From: Trichoplax sp. H2
Lineage: Eukaryota > Placozoa > Uniplacotomia > Trichoplacea
Direction of reading: 5' to 3'
Assembly (NCBI GenBank): GCA_003344405.1
Contig: NOWV01000005.1
Span: forward strand, 310,001 to 374,000
Length of the DNA: 64,000 nucleotides
Part shown: positions 1 through 11,437 of the stretch, one piece after another
Layout: each line of letters opens with the position of its first letter
Position numbering within the stretch: the first letter of the stretch is position 1
The notes under the pieces: model-generated
Told to the model about the DNA's origin: nothing
The model's database searches: none
The model's input: the letters and a program-made list of their open reading frames with translations, nothing else
Made by a program: the position numbers and the translations under genes

Positions 1-1351
1 TTTTTATTCGTAGTTATTGCTGTATTTCAAGTGCCTGTGTTTTATTCTCTATCAAATTATAGTGACAGTTTATGACTATATAAAGCAATGGCTTACTAAA
101 TAATATTACTGAAAAATATAGCTAGCTCCATCACCAATCTAAGCTATAGTTTATATCGGTATATCTATTCTTACTCTAAACATAGCAATGATTAAGTAAT
201 AATATTTGATCACGTATATTGAAACAATATAATACGATAATAGCATTTTATCTAAAATTACTGTTATACTCCGTGTAGGTAGAACTACTTCCCTTCAATT
301 GATTCGATTTGAGTTGTAAATGTGAAGAAATATCCAGTTTATACATTTTATAGCGTGCAATTATTAATAACATGGGAATAGTAAGAGGGTAATCGAATCT
401 TTCAACCATTGACTTATCGTCAAAATTTAATCCCTTATTCTGACACAGTAACTATTTATGAAACATACGGCATGAAGTTGGAAAGCTATAATCTGTTACG
501 GAAAGGATTTTATTGAGATCATTCTTAAGTATTATTATATTAAAATTAATTTTTATCTTACAATCACAATACCTTAAATTCGTTTGAATGGCATAGATTG
601 CTATTTCTCAACTGAAATATACGGAATTAAGAAAGGCTAGCTAGCCTAAACGCCTTTCGAGTATTGATATAAGGGGCCTAGAAGAATAGTACTAATTTAC
701 TAGTCTCAATAGCTATTATTTCCTTTACAACAATATGATTTCGTTCATTATAGACGAAGCGAATCTATTTTCTCAATTTCTTGAGTACTATTGAAACCCT
801 CAATTTGAATAATTGTTTCTAAAACTTGAATGATTGGATTATAACTAACAGGTATAATATCAATAAACTTCATTCTTCCCTGTAGCATATAAAATGGACA
901 GAGTAGCGAAATAGACCGGTCCAAAATTTTTATTTGCATATGTGTAAGCTAAATACAAGAGAGACAGTCAAACATACACTATTAAGTGTGTCATTTACGT
1001 AACTTGTATAGCGAGTAGTATACAAATGCTATTTTTTCTGAAATCAGTACTAGTACTTCTTCTTAATCCAATACATTAGATAGTGATAGGATTCATTCTA
1101 TGAACTTATTTTTATGGAAAAAGAAATAAATTTCAAACTGGGATAAAAAAGAATTATATCGATACACAACTACGTATCTATCTACTTTTATTTTTAATAC
1201 TAATTGTGCTTGATAATGTTATTAACCCCCTCTCCTGTAAAATAGTAAATATAACTAATGAGATCCTATAAATTTATCGATCCTCCACTACAGTAAAGCA
1301 GAGATTTTTAAAAAGTGGAGGCTATGGTTTTATTAAGGAGATAAACCAAGT
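1..1351. other. Intergenic, no gene seen
   Basis: AT-rich DNA with stops in all frames. It would contain the 3' UTR and terminator of the minus-strand MARVEL gene that ends at 1352. I see no exon with both splice signals and protein-like composition. Confidence 0.6.
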
Positions 1352-4300
1352 TTAATCATCCGGATCCTCTTGTGGGGATTCAGAATACTGCTTTCGGAAT
1401 TTGCGATCTTGATAGAATCGATGGCCATCAATAATTGATTGTGCCAAAACCAAAAATGCTGTGAAGAAGCCAAATACCTTTAATTTAAGTACCGATAGAA
1501 ATAAAAGTAATTGTAAACCAAATTTGCTTATAAAGTAAATATTGCTTTCAAATGCATTGGATGATAGTGAGAACGAATGCTGTAGCAAGCTGTCAAAGAA
1601 TTGAAATAATTTGAAACAGTTTTTTAATAGCTATTAAATTACAACTTATAGTTGTATGACTACTCCTCGCAAAAAGATATAGGTAAAATGTACTTCATAA
1701 TAATGAAAGAGCAAAATAGCTCCTTGTCAAACAGTTGAGCTATTTTAAAAATCTACCAACATACAACGTACAGTAATATGGATGTGGGAAGATACAGGTG
1801 AAATATATTTTATAATGATCAGAGAGTCACTAGTTCTCCATCAAAAAGTTGAGATATTTTAAAACAGTTATATAGTATTGTAGCTATTAACAACAAATAA
1901 CTTATAACACCGCTACTGAATCTAGAAAGACACTCGTAAAATATATTTTATTATAATAATGAGAACGAATAACGTGCTCGTATTGTCGAGAAGTTGAGAC
2001 ATTTTAAAGCTGTTTTCTAATAGTTATTAACTTACAATATAATACGGCTACCGAATGAAGAAAGATACTGGTAAAATATATTTTATAAAGGAGAGAAGAA
2101 TGAATACAATACTATCAAAAAGAACTGAGCTATTTTAAAATGGCTTTAAATAACTATTAGTAACATACGCTTATATTTAGTAATTCTTTATAATTCATCA
2201 CTCGTAATATAACATGGCTACCGGGCATAGAAAGCTATTAGTAAAATATATTTTATAATGATGAGAAAAAAATATGACACTGTCAAAGGGTTAAGGCATT
2301 TTAAGACAGTTTAAGAACTCCTAATTTACAACACAATATGGCTGCCGAATATAGCTATCGGTAAAATATATTTTATAATGATAAGAACGAATGACATACT
2401 GTCAAAAAAATTAAAGCATTTTAAGACAGTTTCAATAGCTCCTAACTCACAATACAATATGGCTACCGAATATAGAAAAATATTCGTAAAGTATATCTCG
2501 TAATAATGAGAACGAATTGCGTATGCCAAAGAATTGATGAAGGCATTTTAAAACAGTTTTTAGTAACCTAGAATTTACAACAAAGTATGGCTACCGACCA
2601 GAGAAAAATACTGGTACAATAGGCACCATAGACTTACCACCGCAGCTTGTAATTGAGCGAAATTCAATTTTCCCTTATAAGTTTTGATATTGGCTCGTTG
2701 GCCCATCGCAATCGAGCCGGTTGCTAAGCCATTAGCAATAAAATATAGCATAGATACACAGCCACATAGAATTGCTTCCTGTATTTACACGGGTAGATCA
2801 TGATTATTCAAAGAACAAATACTTCAGCAGCATGATAGGAATACATTTATTAAATTATAATATAATAATTTAACGTAAAGTTTCTTATTCTGACTACTAT
2901 ACCGTACATGACAATTAACGATTAATCTAGTAAAAGATATAAGCTTTGAAGGTTAAGAATGAGAAAAATTAGATACCGTAGCATTCCAATCGATTTGCAT
3001 TCGTTCCGTTAATCGGATGGTTTTAATTATAGACATTACGGTACTATAAAGAAAGGTGAATACACTCATAAAGAGGAAAAATCTCATCCAAGCTGCATTA
3101 GGTAGGCTAGTATAATTAAATAATGATCCATTCAATGTTTGATTCCATCCAAATACCAAGGAAAATGCAAGAATGGAAGTTACCTATGGAATAATAATAT
3201 TAAAAATCAAACATATTTTTATTAATTGTAATTTAGATTCTATTTCCAAGTTGGTAACATTTTTAATTTGGGAAACTATTCATAAATGAAACAGGTTTCA
3301 CTCAGAAAATCTTATTTTTTACTAAGAATTATAGGCTTCTAATAGTATTAGCTTGATATTAGGTGATGATTATGGATAGCCATGAACATTGAGATTATAT
3401 TTATGGAAGTGGCCATCTTTTCCCCACATGGCGACATATTCAATTGAAAAACTATTACTATGCAAGTTAGTTCTTCATTTAGTGTATTCCGTTTTTATTG
3501 ATTGCACAAACTTCCCTAATCATCAATTTGATATATGAGGATCATAGCTAGAATTTCATACTAAGATCAAAAATCAATCTCTTGGAAACACTTTCCTTAA
3601 CGCACAAAGCGATCACCTAGCGAATTCTGTTTTTTAGTGACTAGCACAGACTTCTCATAACATCAAATTGGTCTAGCGAAAGGATTGGAGCTACCCATAG
3701 TCCTTGAGAATTTTTATACGTAAGATGAAGAGTTGTTCTCTTTGAGAAGCATTTATAATTTGAAAATCATCCTCAATGTCAAAGGCAATTTTTTATTAGC
3801 TAGCATAAATTTTGCTTATTAATATACTGTATTCAAATGATTCAGTTTGATACCGTAGAATGATTGTTCATAGCAAATTTATTGAGATTGATTGTGGAAA
3901 GGGGGATTTTTCCCTTATTACTGACATATTGTATTGGGAAGGTATTGTACAGGAATTAGCTCTTGCAATGTCAATCAGATACTGAATAACAATTGCTGAT
4001 AGTAAAATTCGTCGGAATTCGAGATTGCTGAGGTTAGCATTTCTTTCTCCTCTTGAACCTTTTATATTACTAAATAAATAGCACATCAATCATGTCTTCG
4101 TTTAAAATTGAACTGAAATTACCCGGCGATTACTTACAGCAAATACCATTGTACCGGCATTTTGGCTAAAATAAAATTATAAATAATATACATTTTTATT
4201 GCTTTACTCAAGAACTGCAATGAAAATAGAGCTCAGGTAGGCTTAGTCATTTTTTATAGTTAGTAGCCATTGCTGAGATCATTAAGATAGAGTATTATCA

Positions 4301-5353
4301 ACGTTTTGCAAATTTTTCCATTTTCTATTTTACCAAGGCATGATATGATGCGTTCTTCTTGAGGATACATAGTTATGTATGGCGATTGTAAAAGGCACTT
4401 TCACAAAATTGATAGTTGAACTCTCATCAAAAAAAGTAATTCACTCTTTGATTTTTATATCGCCAACGAAAGAAATAATAGGATTGAATAGATTCATTGA
4501 AATTTTACTTTTTCTTGATACTCGCCTACTAGCATGCTCTCTGATTTTGATGCCTTGAGTTAAGAATATTATGGCTAGTGAAAATAAAAGTGAGTCATTT
4601 CTAGGTCTAAAAGTAGACTAGCTATTCAAAGTGAAAGAATTTTATTCTAATATCGATTTAGATATTGTTATATGCACTGAGTACCGGCAATCTTAGAGAA
4701 TCTGAATATCGAACTGTTTGATTAGAATGATTTGCAATGAACAACGATGAAATATGAAGTAATTTTCGATAATTTTTCGCTGTAGAGAGTTCTTAAAGGT
4801 ATTAGTATTGGCTATAGCATCAAGTTAATCTTCAGAACCCTCACTAGCAGGTCCATTTTGCACTCGTTTCATTGACGAATATTATACAAAAATGCTGCAC
4901 CTTCTGAAGTAGATTGAACACTTGTAGTGAGAACTGCCTGTTAAACTTAAAGGCTTTTAGCAAATAATTGCCCTATCTCAAAATTGACTAATAGACTTAT
5001 TGTATTGCCCAATAAATGAATGATATCATTCAATTTCAGCCTTTACCCTGACTATAATGTTTACCATTCTACTATCACTCGCTAGCAGCTTATTGCTTAT
5101 GACGATCAAGAAATACTGTAAAGTATGACAGAAACTCGACGAAAAATGAATACTATAGGCAGTAATAGTATCCTTGAAAGTGGAATCTCCGCGATCTTAT
5201 TGCATACCTATCGAACGGCTAGATACTTACTACTTGAGTTAGTGTTAAGGCACCATCCAAACTTTTCAAGTAGTCCTTATTGAATTTACTTGCATTGGAT
5301 TGAGATTGATCTCCAGTTTCTTCTTCGCTGCGGATCGGAGTTGTTTCTGACAT
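1352..5353 (-). CDS. MARVEL-domain four-pass membrane protein (first of two)
   Basis: Four exons on the minus strand: 5353-5231, 3183-2977, 2778-2638 and 1579-1352, all joined in phase 0 with GT-AG introns, giving about 232 residues. The short acidic N-terminus (residues 1-30) leads through DYLKSLDGALTLTQ into TM1 (about 34-53). A loop with three N-glycosylation sequons (NQT, NGS, NYT) separates it from TM2 (about 72-94). TM3 is at about 111-134 and TM4 at about 191-212, followed by a charged tail ending EDPDD. A short extracellular loop 1, four helices and the DG-LxLTQ entry are typical of MARVEL proteins (MAL/CMTM/plasmolipin group), which act in membrane apposition and vesicle trafficking. 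The donor CAAGTA|GTAAGT of exon 1 was chosen because it reads straight into TM1. The last exon begins inside a tandem repeat. The family call is firm; the subfamily is not. Confidence 0.75.
1560..2620. repeat. Degenerate ~125-bp minisatellite in the last MARVEL intron
   Basis: At least seven tandem copies, recognisable by GTAAAATATATTTTATAATG, then GAGAACGAATG, a CTGTCAAA motif, CATTTTAAAACAGTTT and ATGGCTACCGA. Copies begin near 1683, 1798, 1936, 2071 (longer, with an insertion), 2240, 2360 and 2486. A partial copy at 1565-1600 overlaps the start of the last coding exon. Confidence 0.85.
3184..5230 (-). other. Large first intron of the MARVEL gene
   Basis: A two-kilobase intron between the ATG exon and the TM1/TM2 exon. 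The stretch 3330-3850 repeats a loose ~150-bp theme (TTTTTA-GTGACTAGCACA-ACTTC-ATCAAATTGGT), so it is probably another decayed minisatellite. A 73-codon open frame near 3868-4089 has no supporting splice context. Confidence 0.5.
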
Positions 5354-7201
5354 GATAATAATCTAATTTCAGATCAAGTCCAAATTGGAAAGTTGCTATT
5401 ACCCAAATTATAAATACTCCTAGAGTAAAGCAGAAGAAGTAATTTTACATTCAAATACCGCTAACTAGTTACTGCAAATAATAAGGAAAATCAATTTTCC
5501 TGCCTAATAGATGGAAAATATCTAGTTACCGTTTGATATACGCGCAATTTGATGTGAATGTTTAATGGGCAATTCCTCTATTCTCATCATGAACAATAGA
5601 CCGCCATATGTCGGCATGAAACACAATTATTCTACAATATGGCCATATACCCAATTAGAAGGCGAAACGAGTTGCATGAGGTCATAAATTGCCATGAATA
5701 GGAAAGCTTAAGGAAGTTAATAGTAATATTTGAGTTTAAGAGCTACTTGCAACTGATTGCACTTAGAATGCCATAATTGAAACTGTAGTAATATCGCGCG
5801 AGAATGCTATAGTAAGGTAAGATATAAGCCTAATATGAGGACTACCTTGGTAACCTTTTGTATCTTTGAATCAGAAATATAGATATACAGTGATACAGGA
5901 GTATGACTACTCCTGTCATCCATTTTACATGATGACAACAATTTTAATCGTTGATCTCTTATTAAGTCGGAGAGAGTTACAGAAAGTATACAAGTAGGAA
6001 TTACAACTTTGCATTTTAATATAGAAACATCAAGCAAATAGGCACCATAGAGATTCAGTTCTAGCTGAAATCATATCCATATTTCTCGGACACTTGGTTA
6101 ATTAATTCTGAAATTACTAGGTAGAAGTAAGTCTAGTAAGAATAAAATTATAAAGAATGGTATACTCATTGGATGAGAAATCAGCTAAAGTTAAAAATTA
6201 AGAGAAAGTGTAGAAATTATCCATTATTAAATACAATAACTATCTAGCCTATGCTAGGCCGTTATAAGAAGTGGCCGATAGATCAACCTTCGAACTATTT
6301 TCCAGACTAAACTAAAAGACGATATTGGACCACGGATAAGATGATAAACTAAGTATTACGAAGCTAATTAATTAATTTATGAGCATGCAGGTTAATATAC
6401 TTAATTGATGAGTATTTTAAACGCATTTTGTAGATAAACAAATACAACATACATAGAATAAGAAACTCATGATAAGAAGAACATGGATATTTTATTACAA
6501 TACTTTAGGTTCCAAAAATCAAAATTTTTGCAATTTCTAACATTCATATTGAAACTGTGGCATCTGGTTAATTAACAGTTTTATTCGTAGAAAGTATAAA
6601 TACTAATACTAGCTAAGCAAAATATGCCAATAGACACTTTCATCTTGTTTAATATTTGAGATACGGTAATTTAGAGCTAAGATTTTTGTTTACGGAATAC
6701 ACGTTTTCAAGATAGCTTAAGAATTAAAAATGCTAACACCTTACTAATATCATATCTTGCAAGTAGGATACTATATATTCAAGTTTGGTTCTAAATCATC
6801 AATTAAAGCAAAATTAGTTAAATTTATAATGATAAAACTGCTGCTTTAATAAAGCAAGAAATGATAACTAATCATATTTTATGACAATTTTACCCAAATG
6901 TTTATACCTTCATTAGACTTAGGCTAAATAAATTAATATACTATATACTATGCGAACATAACAACGGAAAGCGTAAACTAAAATAATAGATAATCATAAA
7001 TTATTTTCCAACTAATTGATCATTGCATCTCTCTTTTCTCTTTAGTAAAGAGATACAAGAATATAAACTCAGCAAGAACGCATGTCATGCGTATTGAGAT
7101 AGGATTGAGATTGTTGTTTAGGTATGCATTCTTAATTAAATCATTTTAGAAAGAAAAAAGAAAAATGACACTGTCAACAACGTCTAAAATGATACTAGAA
7201 A
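5354..7201. other. Intergenic, no gene seen
   Basis: AT-rich spacer between the MARVEL ATG (to the left) and the 3' end of the HypX-like gene. It should hold the MARVEL promoter and the HypX-like 3' UTR. No TATA box or conserved element could be assigned. Confidence 0.5.
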
Positions 7202-9082
7202 TTAATGATAAACAAACTTTTGACGTGCTTGAATATACTCTTCAGTCTGAAAGCATTGTTGCATCTGATCCAATTCGTAATTTCGATGGTCATGCAATAA
7301 TTGAAACCAATCATCAGTCATTAATTTCCTCTTCTTATCCAATATACTTTGCACCTGTTCATCATCTTGTGTTAACTTATTGGCTTCAACACTTAACATT
7401 TGATCGAAATGATCATGATCTTTAGCAATTAGTTTATCAAACATGCCTATTTTAACAGCTTGACGCGCTAACATTGGCACGACATTATTAGTAATTTGTC
7501 TAGCTCTCTCTTGGCCGACACGTTTAGGTAAGAAATAGGTATAATATTCAGAACCGAATAACCCCATCGATTTATAGTGCGGGTTAAGGATGACAGCATC
7601 ATGCGACCAAACCAAGTCAGCAGCTAATGCCATCATAACACCACCTGCTCCGGCGTTACCTTGCATAGCTGATATGACAACTTTATCACGAATAGAGAAA
7701 ATCTCTTTAACTACATCATCGATTGCATTAATGTTTCGCCATGATTCTAATGCAGGATCTTTAGAGGCTTCAATGGTATTCAGGTTAATACCATTGGAGA
7801 AGAAATTGTAGCCACCACATAATACAATTGTATTAATCAATTGATCTTGGCTACAGCGGTGTATAGCTTGGCGTAGACGTAAACATTGCTCAGTACTCAT
7901 AGCCCCATTATAAAATTCGAAATGAATATAAGCGATGTTGCCTTGACGGTTTATCCAAATTTCTTGAAAGGTCTCAGGCCGATACCCGTATGAATAATAT
8001 TCCATCTTAGGTGCGACTTCTTCTACACCTTCTAATTCACATTGTGATAAAACTGATGTGGAAGGCAATTTGATAAATTGCCTACCATGGCTTGCTTTCA
8101 TATGGCTGATCCATACACCTTGATTGTCGACAGTCTTGAATAGAACTGCTCCACTACGTTTAGCTATGATATCACCTGGTTTAGCGTCGGTCCGTTTATT
8201 AATTAATTCTGGCGATTTTTCAACATGAGCACCGAAAATTAATCGCCTAATGTTTGCACCATGAGCTGTATTTTCGGTATACATAATAGCGCCCGGTTGA
8301 GAATCTGACATACGAACAGTGTTAGCAATCTTATGAGCGGACATAGTTTTCCAATCGACAAGTCGATCATTCCATGCCATTTTGGCACGAAAAGATCCCT
8401 TGACATCCGGTTGATCATAATCTAATGGTCTCGGTGGTATTTCAAGACGGAATTGGTCAACAGCTTGTAATAAAGCTCGTACAGCAGCTTGAACAATTTC
8501 ATTTTGATATAAGCTCGATTTGGTAGCTTGTCGCTTTATTGGGAATGTAGCTGTACTTGAAACATCGCCAGCATCTATTTCGTCGGCCGCTTGTAATACA
8601 GTTACTCCCCATTCCGGCAATTGATCATGTAATGCCCAATCGATTGAGTGTATCCCACGATCGCCAACAATGCCGGGATGAACAATCCAGCAAGGTGTGG
8701 ATCGAGCAGATGGTTCATCATATAACTGTGGTGGTATGCGCTTCGTCAAAAATGGGCAAATGATAATATCGGGATTTTCACGTTCAGCGCATTCTATCAT
8801 CGTATCTGGACTTGGATTTTCAACAATTTCGACACGATGGCCACGAGTGGTTAATTCAAGGTAAGCACGTTGAGTTAATGAATTATTGGAATTGCAGAAA
8901 AACAAGATATTATAACGATCGTGAACCTCTTCACCTATAACAGCTGATTCTGCAGTTTTTCTTGCAGTGACGGCCAGTTGATGGATTGGAGCAGCTGCTT
9001 GATGATGAATAACTCGTCGCAATAAGGACGTAGTTGATGAAAATTGGCGTTTACATAACTGATGTAGCTGACTTTTCAACAT
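7202..9082 (-). CDS. HypX/HoxX-like protein with mitochondrial-type leader
   Basis: Single uninterrupted frame, 626 residues. Residues 1-30 are rich in Arg, Ser, Leu and Gln and lack acidic residues, as in a mitochondrial presequence; bacterial HypX starts near residue 57 (YNILFFCNSNNSLTQRAYLE). Residues 57-350 match the N10-formyl-tetrahydrofolate transferase/hydrolase half, with HPGIVGDRG (135-143) and DAGDV (170-174). Residues 370-570 match the enoyl-CoA hydratase half, with NGINLN (430-435), ESWRNINAIDD (446-456), GNAGAGG (475-481), NPHYKSMGLFGSEYY (500-514) and LPKRVG (518-523). In bacteria HypX makes CO, via formyl-CoA, for the active site of [NiFe] hydrogenase. Animals are not known to have that enzyme, so the substrate use here is open. 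It is intronless and visibly richer in G+C than its surroundings, which fits horizontal acquisition or a retrocopy. The identity as a family member is firm; the function is not. Confidence 0.9.
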   Translation of the reverse strand: MLKSQLHQLCKRQFSSTTSLLRRVIHHQAAAPIHQLAVTARKTAESAVIGEEVHDRYNILFFCNSNNSLTQRAYLELTTRGHRVEIVENPSPDTMIECAERENPDIIICPFLTKRIPPQLYDEPSARSTPCWIVHPGIVGDRGIHSIDWALHDQLPEWGVTVLQAADEIDAGDVSSTATFPIKRQATKSSLYQNEIVQAAVRALLQAVDQFRLEIPPRPLDYDQPDVKGSFRAKMAWNDRLVDWKTMSAHKIANTVRMSDSQPGAIMYTENTAHGANIRRLIFGAHVEKSPELINKRTDAKPGDIIAKRSGAVLFKTVDNQGVWISHMKASHGRQFIKLPSTSVLSQCELEGVEEVAPKMEYYSYGYRPETFQEIWINRQGNIAYIHFEFYNGAMSTEQCLRLRQAIHRCSQDQLINTIVLCGGYNFFSNGINLNTIEASKDPALESWRNINAIDDVVKEIFSIRDKVVISAMQGNAGAGGVMMALAADLVWSHDAVILNPHYKSMGLFGSEYYTYFLPKRVGQERARQITNNVVPMLARQAVKIGMFDKLIAKDHDHFDQMLSVEANKLTQDDEQVQSILDKKRKLMTDDWFQLLHDHRNYELDQMQQCFQTEEYIQARQKFVYH

Positions 9083-11340
9083 TATGAAATAATATTCTGG
9101 ATTAGGCGTATTTAGAAAATGACTTCAAGGATCGTTGATTGATTATCCTAATTGTATGAATTGAATAAAAAATGACAATTACTTCCGGTAAACGTTATTT
9201 CTGTAATTGATTTGACAGATTTTATGCTATTGCGTATGTATATATATTTTGATTTGGGTAAAATAAAATGGAGATTTGGCTAAATAAAATGAAGTAATAC
9301 AATCTGCTAAACTAGATCGAAAGACAATTAAATTATTGACTTGGTGTGTCTTAATTTATATTAAAAACTCGGCAATTCAATTTTTGATGCCAATTTATAG
9401 TTAATGACAACAGTACAACTCCTACTCTATGATTTCTTCGACAAGTGGGTAGTTAGTGTAGCCTTAGAATAAATTATAGGTTATTTTGAAGAGACTAAAT
9501 ATTTAATATTGGTCATATTGATAGGCCACAGAAATATGCGGAATAATTTATATCTCTTGTATTATCATGTTAATTGGGCTAGTTAATGTGTTTAGACGAT
9601 CACCATAACATTGAACTTTGAACTTTATTACTAGAGCTTATTAAATGGCAATTAATTATTTAATTAACTTAAAAACATAGTTTACTATCTAATGATATAC
9701 TGTAATTACTATTTAGACGAATAAAATAAAATCTAGGTTAATTTTTCAGCTTTTACATGCAACTTTCGCGTGTAACGGAGAAAAATTAGATCTGTGTCCA
9801 ATTGCACAGTAATTAACCCTTGACCTCATTTCTGAAACATGAATTGTGATTAAGACAGAAAGTTTAAGATTTGCTCCCCACATGTTGCTCAAATATAGCA
9901 ATACCATTATTAAAGTACAGTTTAAGTACGATATCAATTACAAATTGAGGTGTAAAGTAGCAGGAATAAAAGGAAATAAAATGAACTTTCCGTCCAATCG
10001 GATATCATTTCAATTGACGGAGAGAATTATTGATATCGTTAATGTTGATTAATTCTTCGTGTATTGGAAGTCTTTCCATAGAAAATATTATCAACATATC
10101 GACTATTAAATTTAGCTATTCTTATTTTAATATCGGGACGTTATTTTCTCTATATCTTCAGTGAACAATGTCATGAATTCGACTCAATATCTAGGACATT
10201 ATATAAATTGATCAGATGGAATGTCTAATTCAACGATATTAACACATTGTTTGAAATTTATTTACATTTAAGGACAGTAACTTAAATGGGCAATTTTGAT
10301 AGCGATAGCCTGCAATTTTTGCTTGCAAAGCATTAATACGGAATGATCATAACTTGACCTAAGGTTACCTTTAGAACAATGAGGGTTAAAAAGTAATGGA
10401 AGAAATGGTTACACCCAAGCCAAAAAGAATTCTTATTTAAGCGTTACTCGCGAATCCTTTTTCAAATAATGACTAAACAAGAAGCTAAAGCTGATCACGT
10501 GTGGTTAATTCCGTTGTTGTATGGTTATATCGGTTATAATAGTCTTTTTAAGTAAATAAGAATATAAACTAAAGCTAATCATTTTCTCTCAATCTTATTC
10601 TTGTTTCAAGTTGGTTAGACTAAATCCTTTTAAATAACTGATGAACATAAGCGAAATTAAATCGAATGTCCTTTAACATCGAAACAGTACGCGCATATCT
10701 AATAAATACGGGTTTAGCATTCTCCCAATTTTTACATCAGCTGCAAAAAGTTCTAGTTCAACTAACTTATATAAGCACAGGCTTTACTGAAGGAAAATTA
10801 CTTAAAAATATTTCAATTAAATGCTCTAGTTGTATATAATGAGATTATTGAATAAATCTGGAGTTAAGCTTATCTGAGTATAAAAGAAATTAAAATATTT
10901 CGCTATTATGATTCTAATCAACGAAATAAAAACCCAATCAATTATTTGTTCTGTTATCACGCTCGTTTATTATCCAGCTACGGTAATTTAATGAGTACTA
11001 TTAACTTGTCGTGTTCGTTATTATTTAGCAATAGCAGTCTAATTAGTAATATTTGATTTAATACGACAAAAGAGCACGAATACATGATGACATTGGCTAG
11101 ATTATCATAAAAGATAATAGATAAAGAAATTATGGGTACAAGACGATAGTATAATTGTTAGGAAGTTAATTCAGTTTCATTAAAAAGTAACTTTATAGTC
11201 CTATTGTACTCTTTATAACTGATTTTAACATCGACGAGAGTTAGGACAAAAATTTTATTTCTTGAAAGATTATAATTGTCTACGATTTCCTGCATGAAAG
11301 TTAATACTCAAATTTTATCCTCTTGACCTGAGGAGAAAAA
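9083..11340. other. Intergenic, no gene seen
   Basis: AT-rich DNA upstream of the HypX-like gene. Short open frames at 9746-10052 lie opposite each other on both strands and look like chance. No RNA gene or repeat array recognised. Confidence 0.5.
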
Positions 11341-11437
11341 TCTATATATAATGTCGAATGGTAATACTATCTGCTAATTATTAACTAATGGGTACATTAT
11401 CGTAAACCGTCAGCAAAGCGACGGGAGTTTGGACTAG
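11341..11437 (+). mobile_element. Short dispersed element, Helitron-like 3' end
   Basis: The segment from about 11356 to 11437 recurs at 60401-60473, 49 kb away, nearly identical over its last ~45 bases. It has a small GC-rich hairpin (CCGTC...GACGG) followed by GAGTTTG(G/C)ACTAG|T. A hairpin a few bases before a terminal CTAG followed by T is the signature of a Helitron 3' end. Here the element could start at TCTATATA (11341), preceded by A. Two copies only, so the call is tentative. Confidence 0.4.

Noticed and set aside
4138-4166. Possible 28-bp exon with TTTTAG acceptor and GTAAGT donor in MARVEL gene 1
   Set aside because: It would break phase, whereas exon 1 joins directly in phase to the TM1 exon at 3183.
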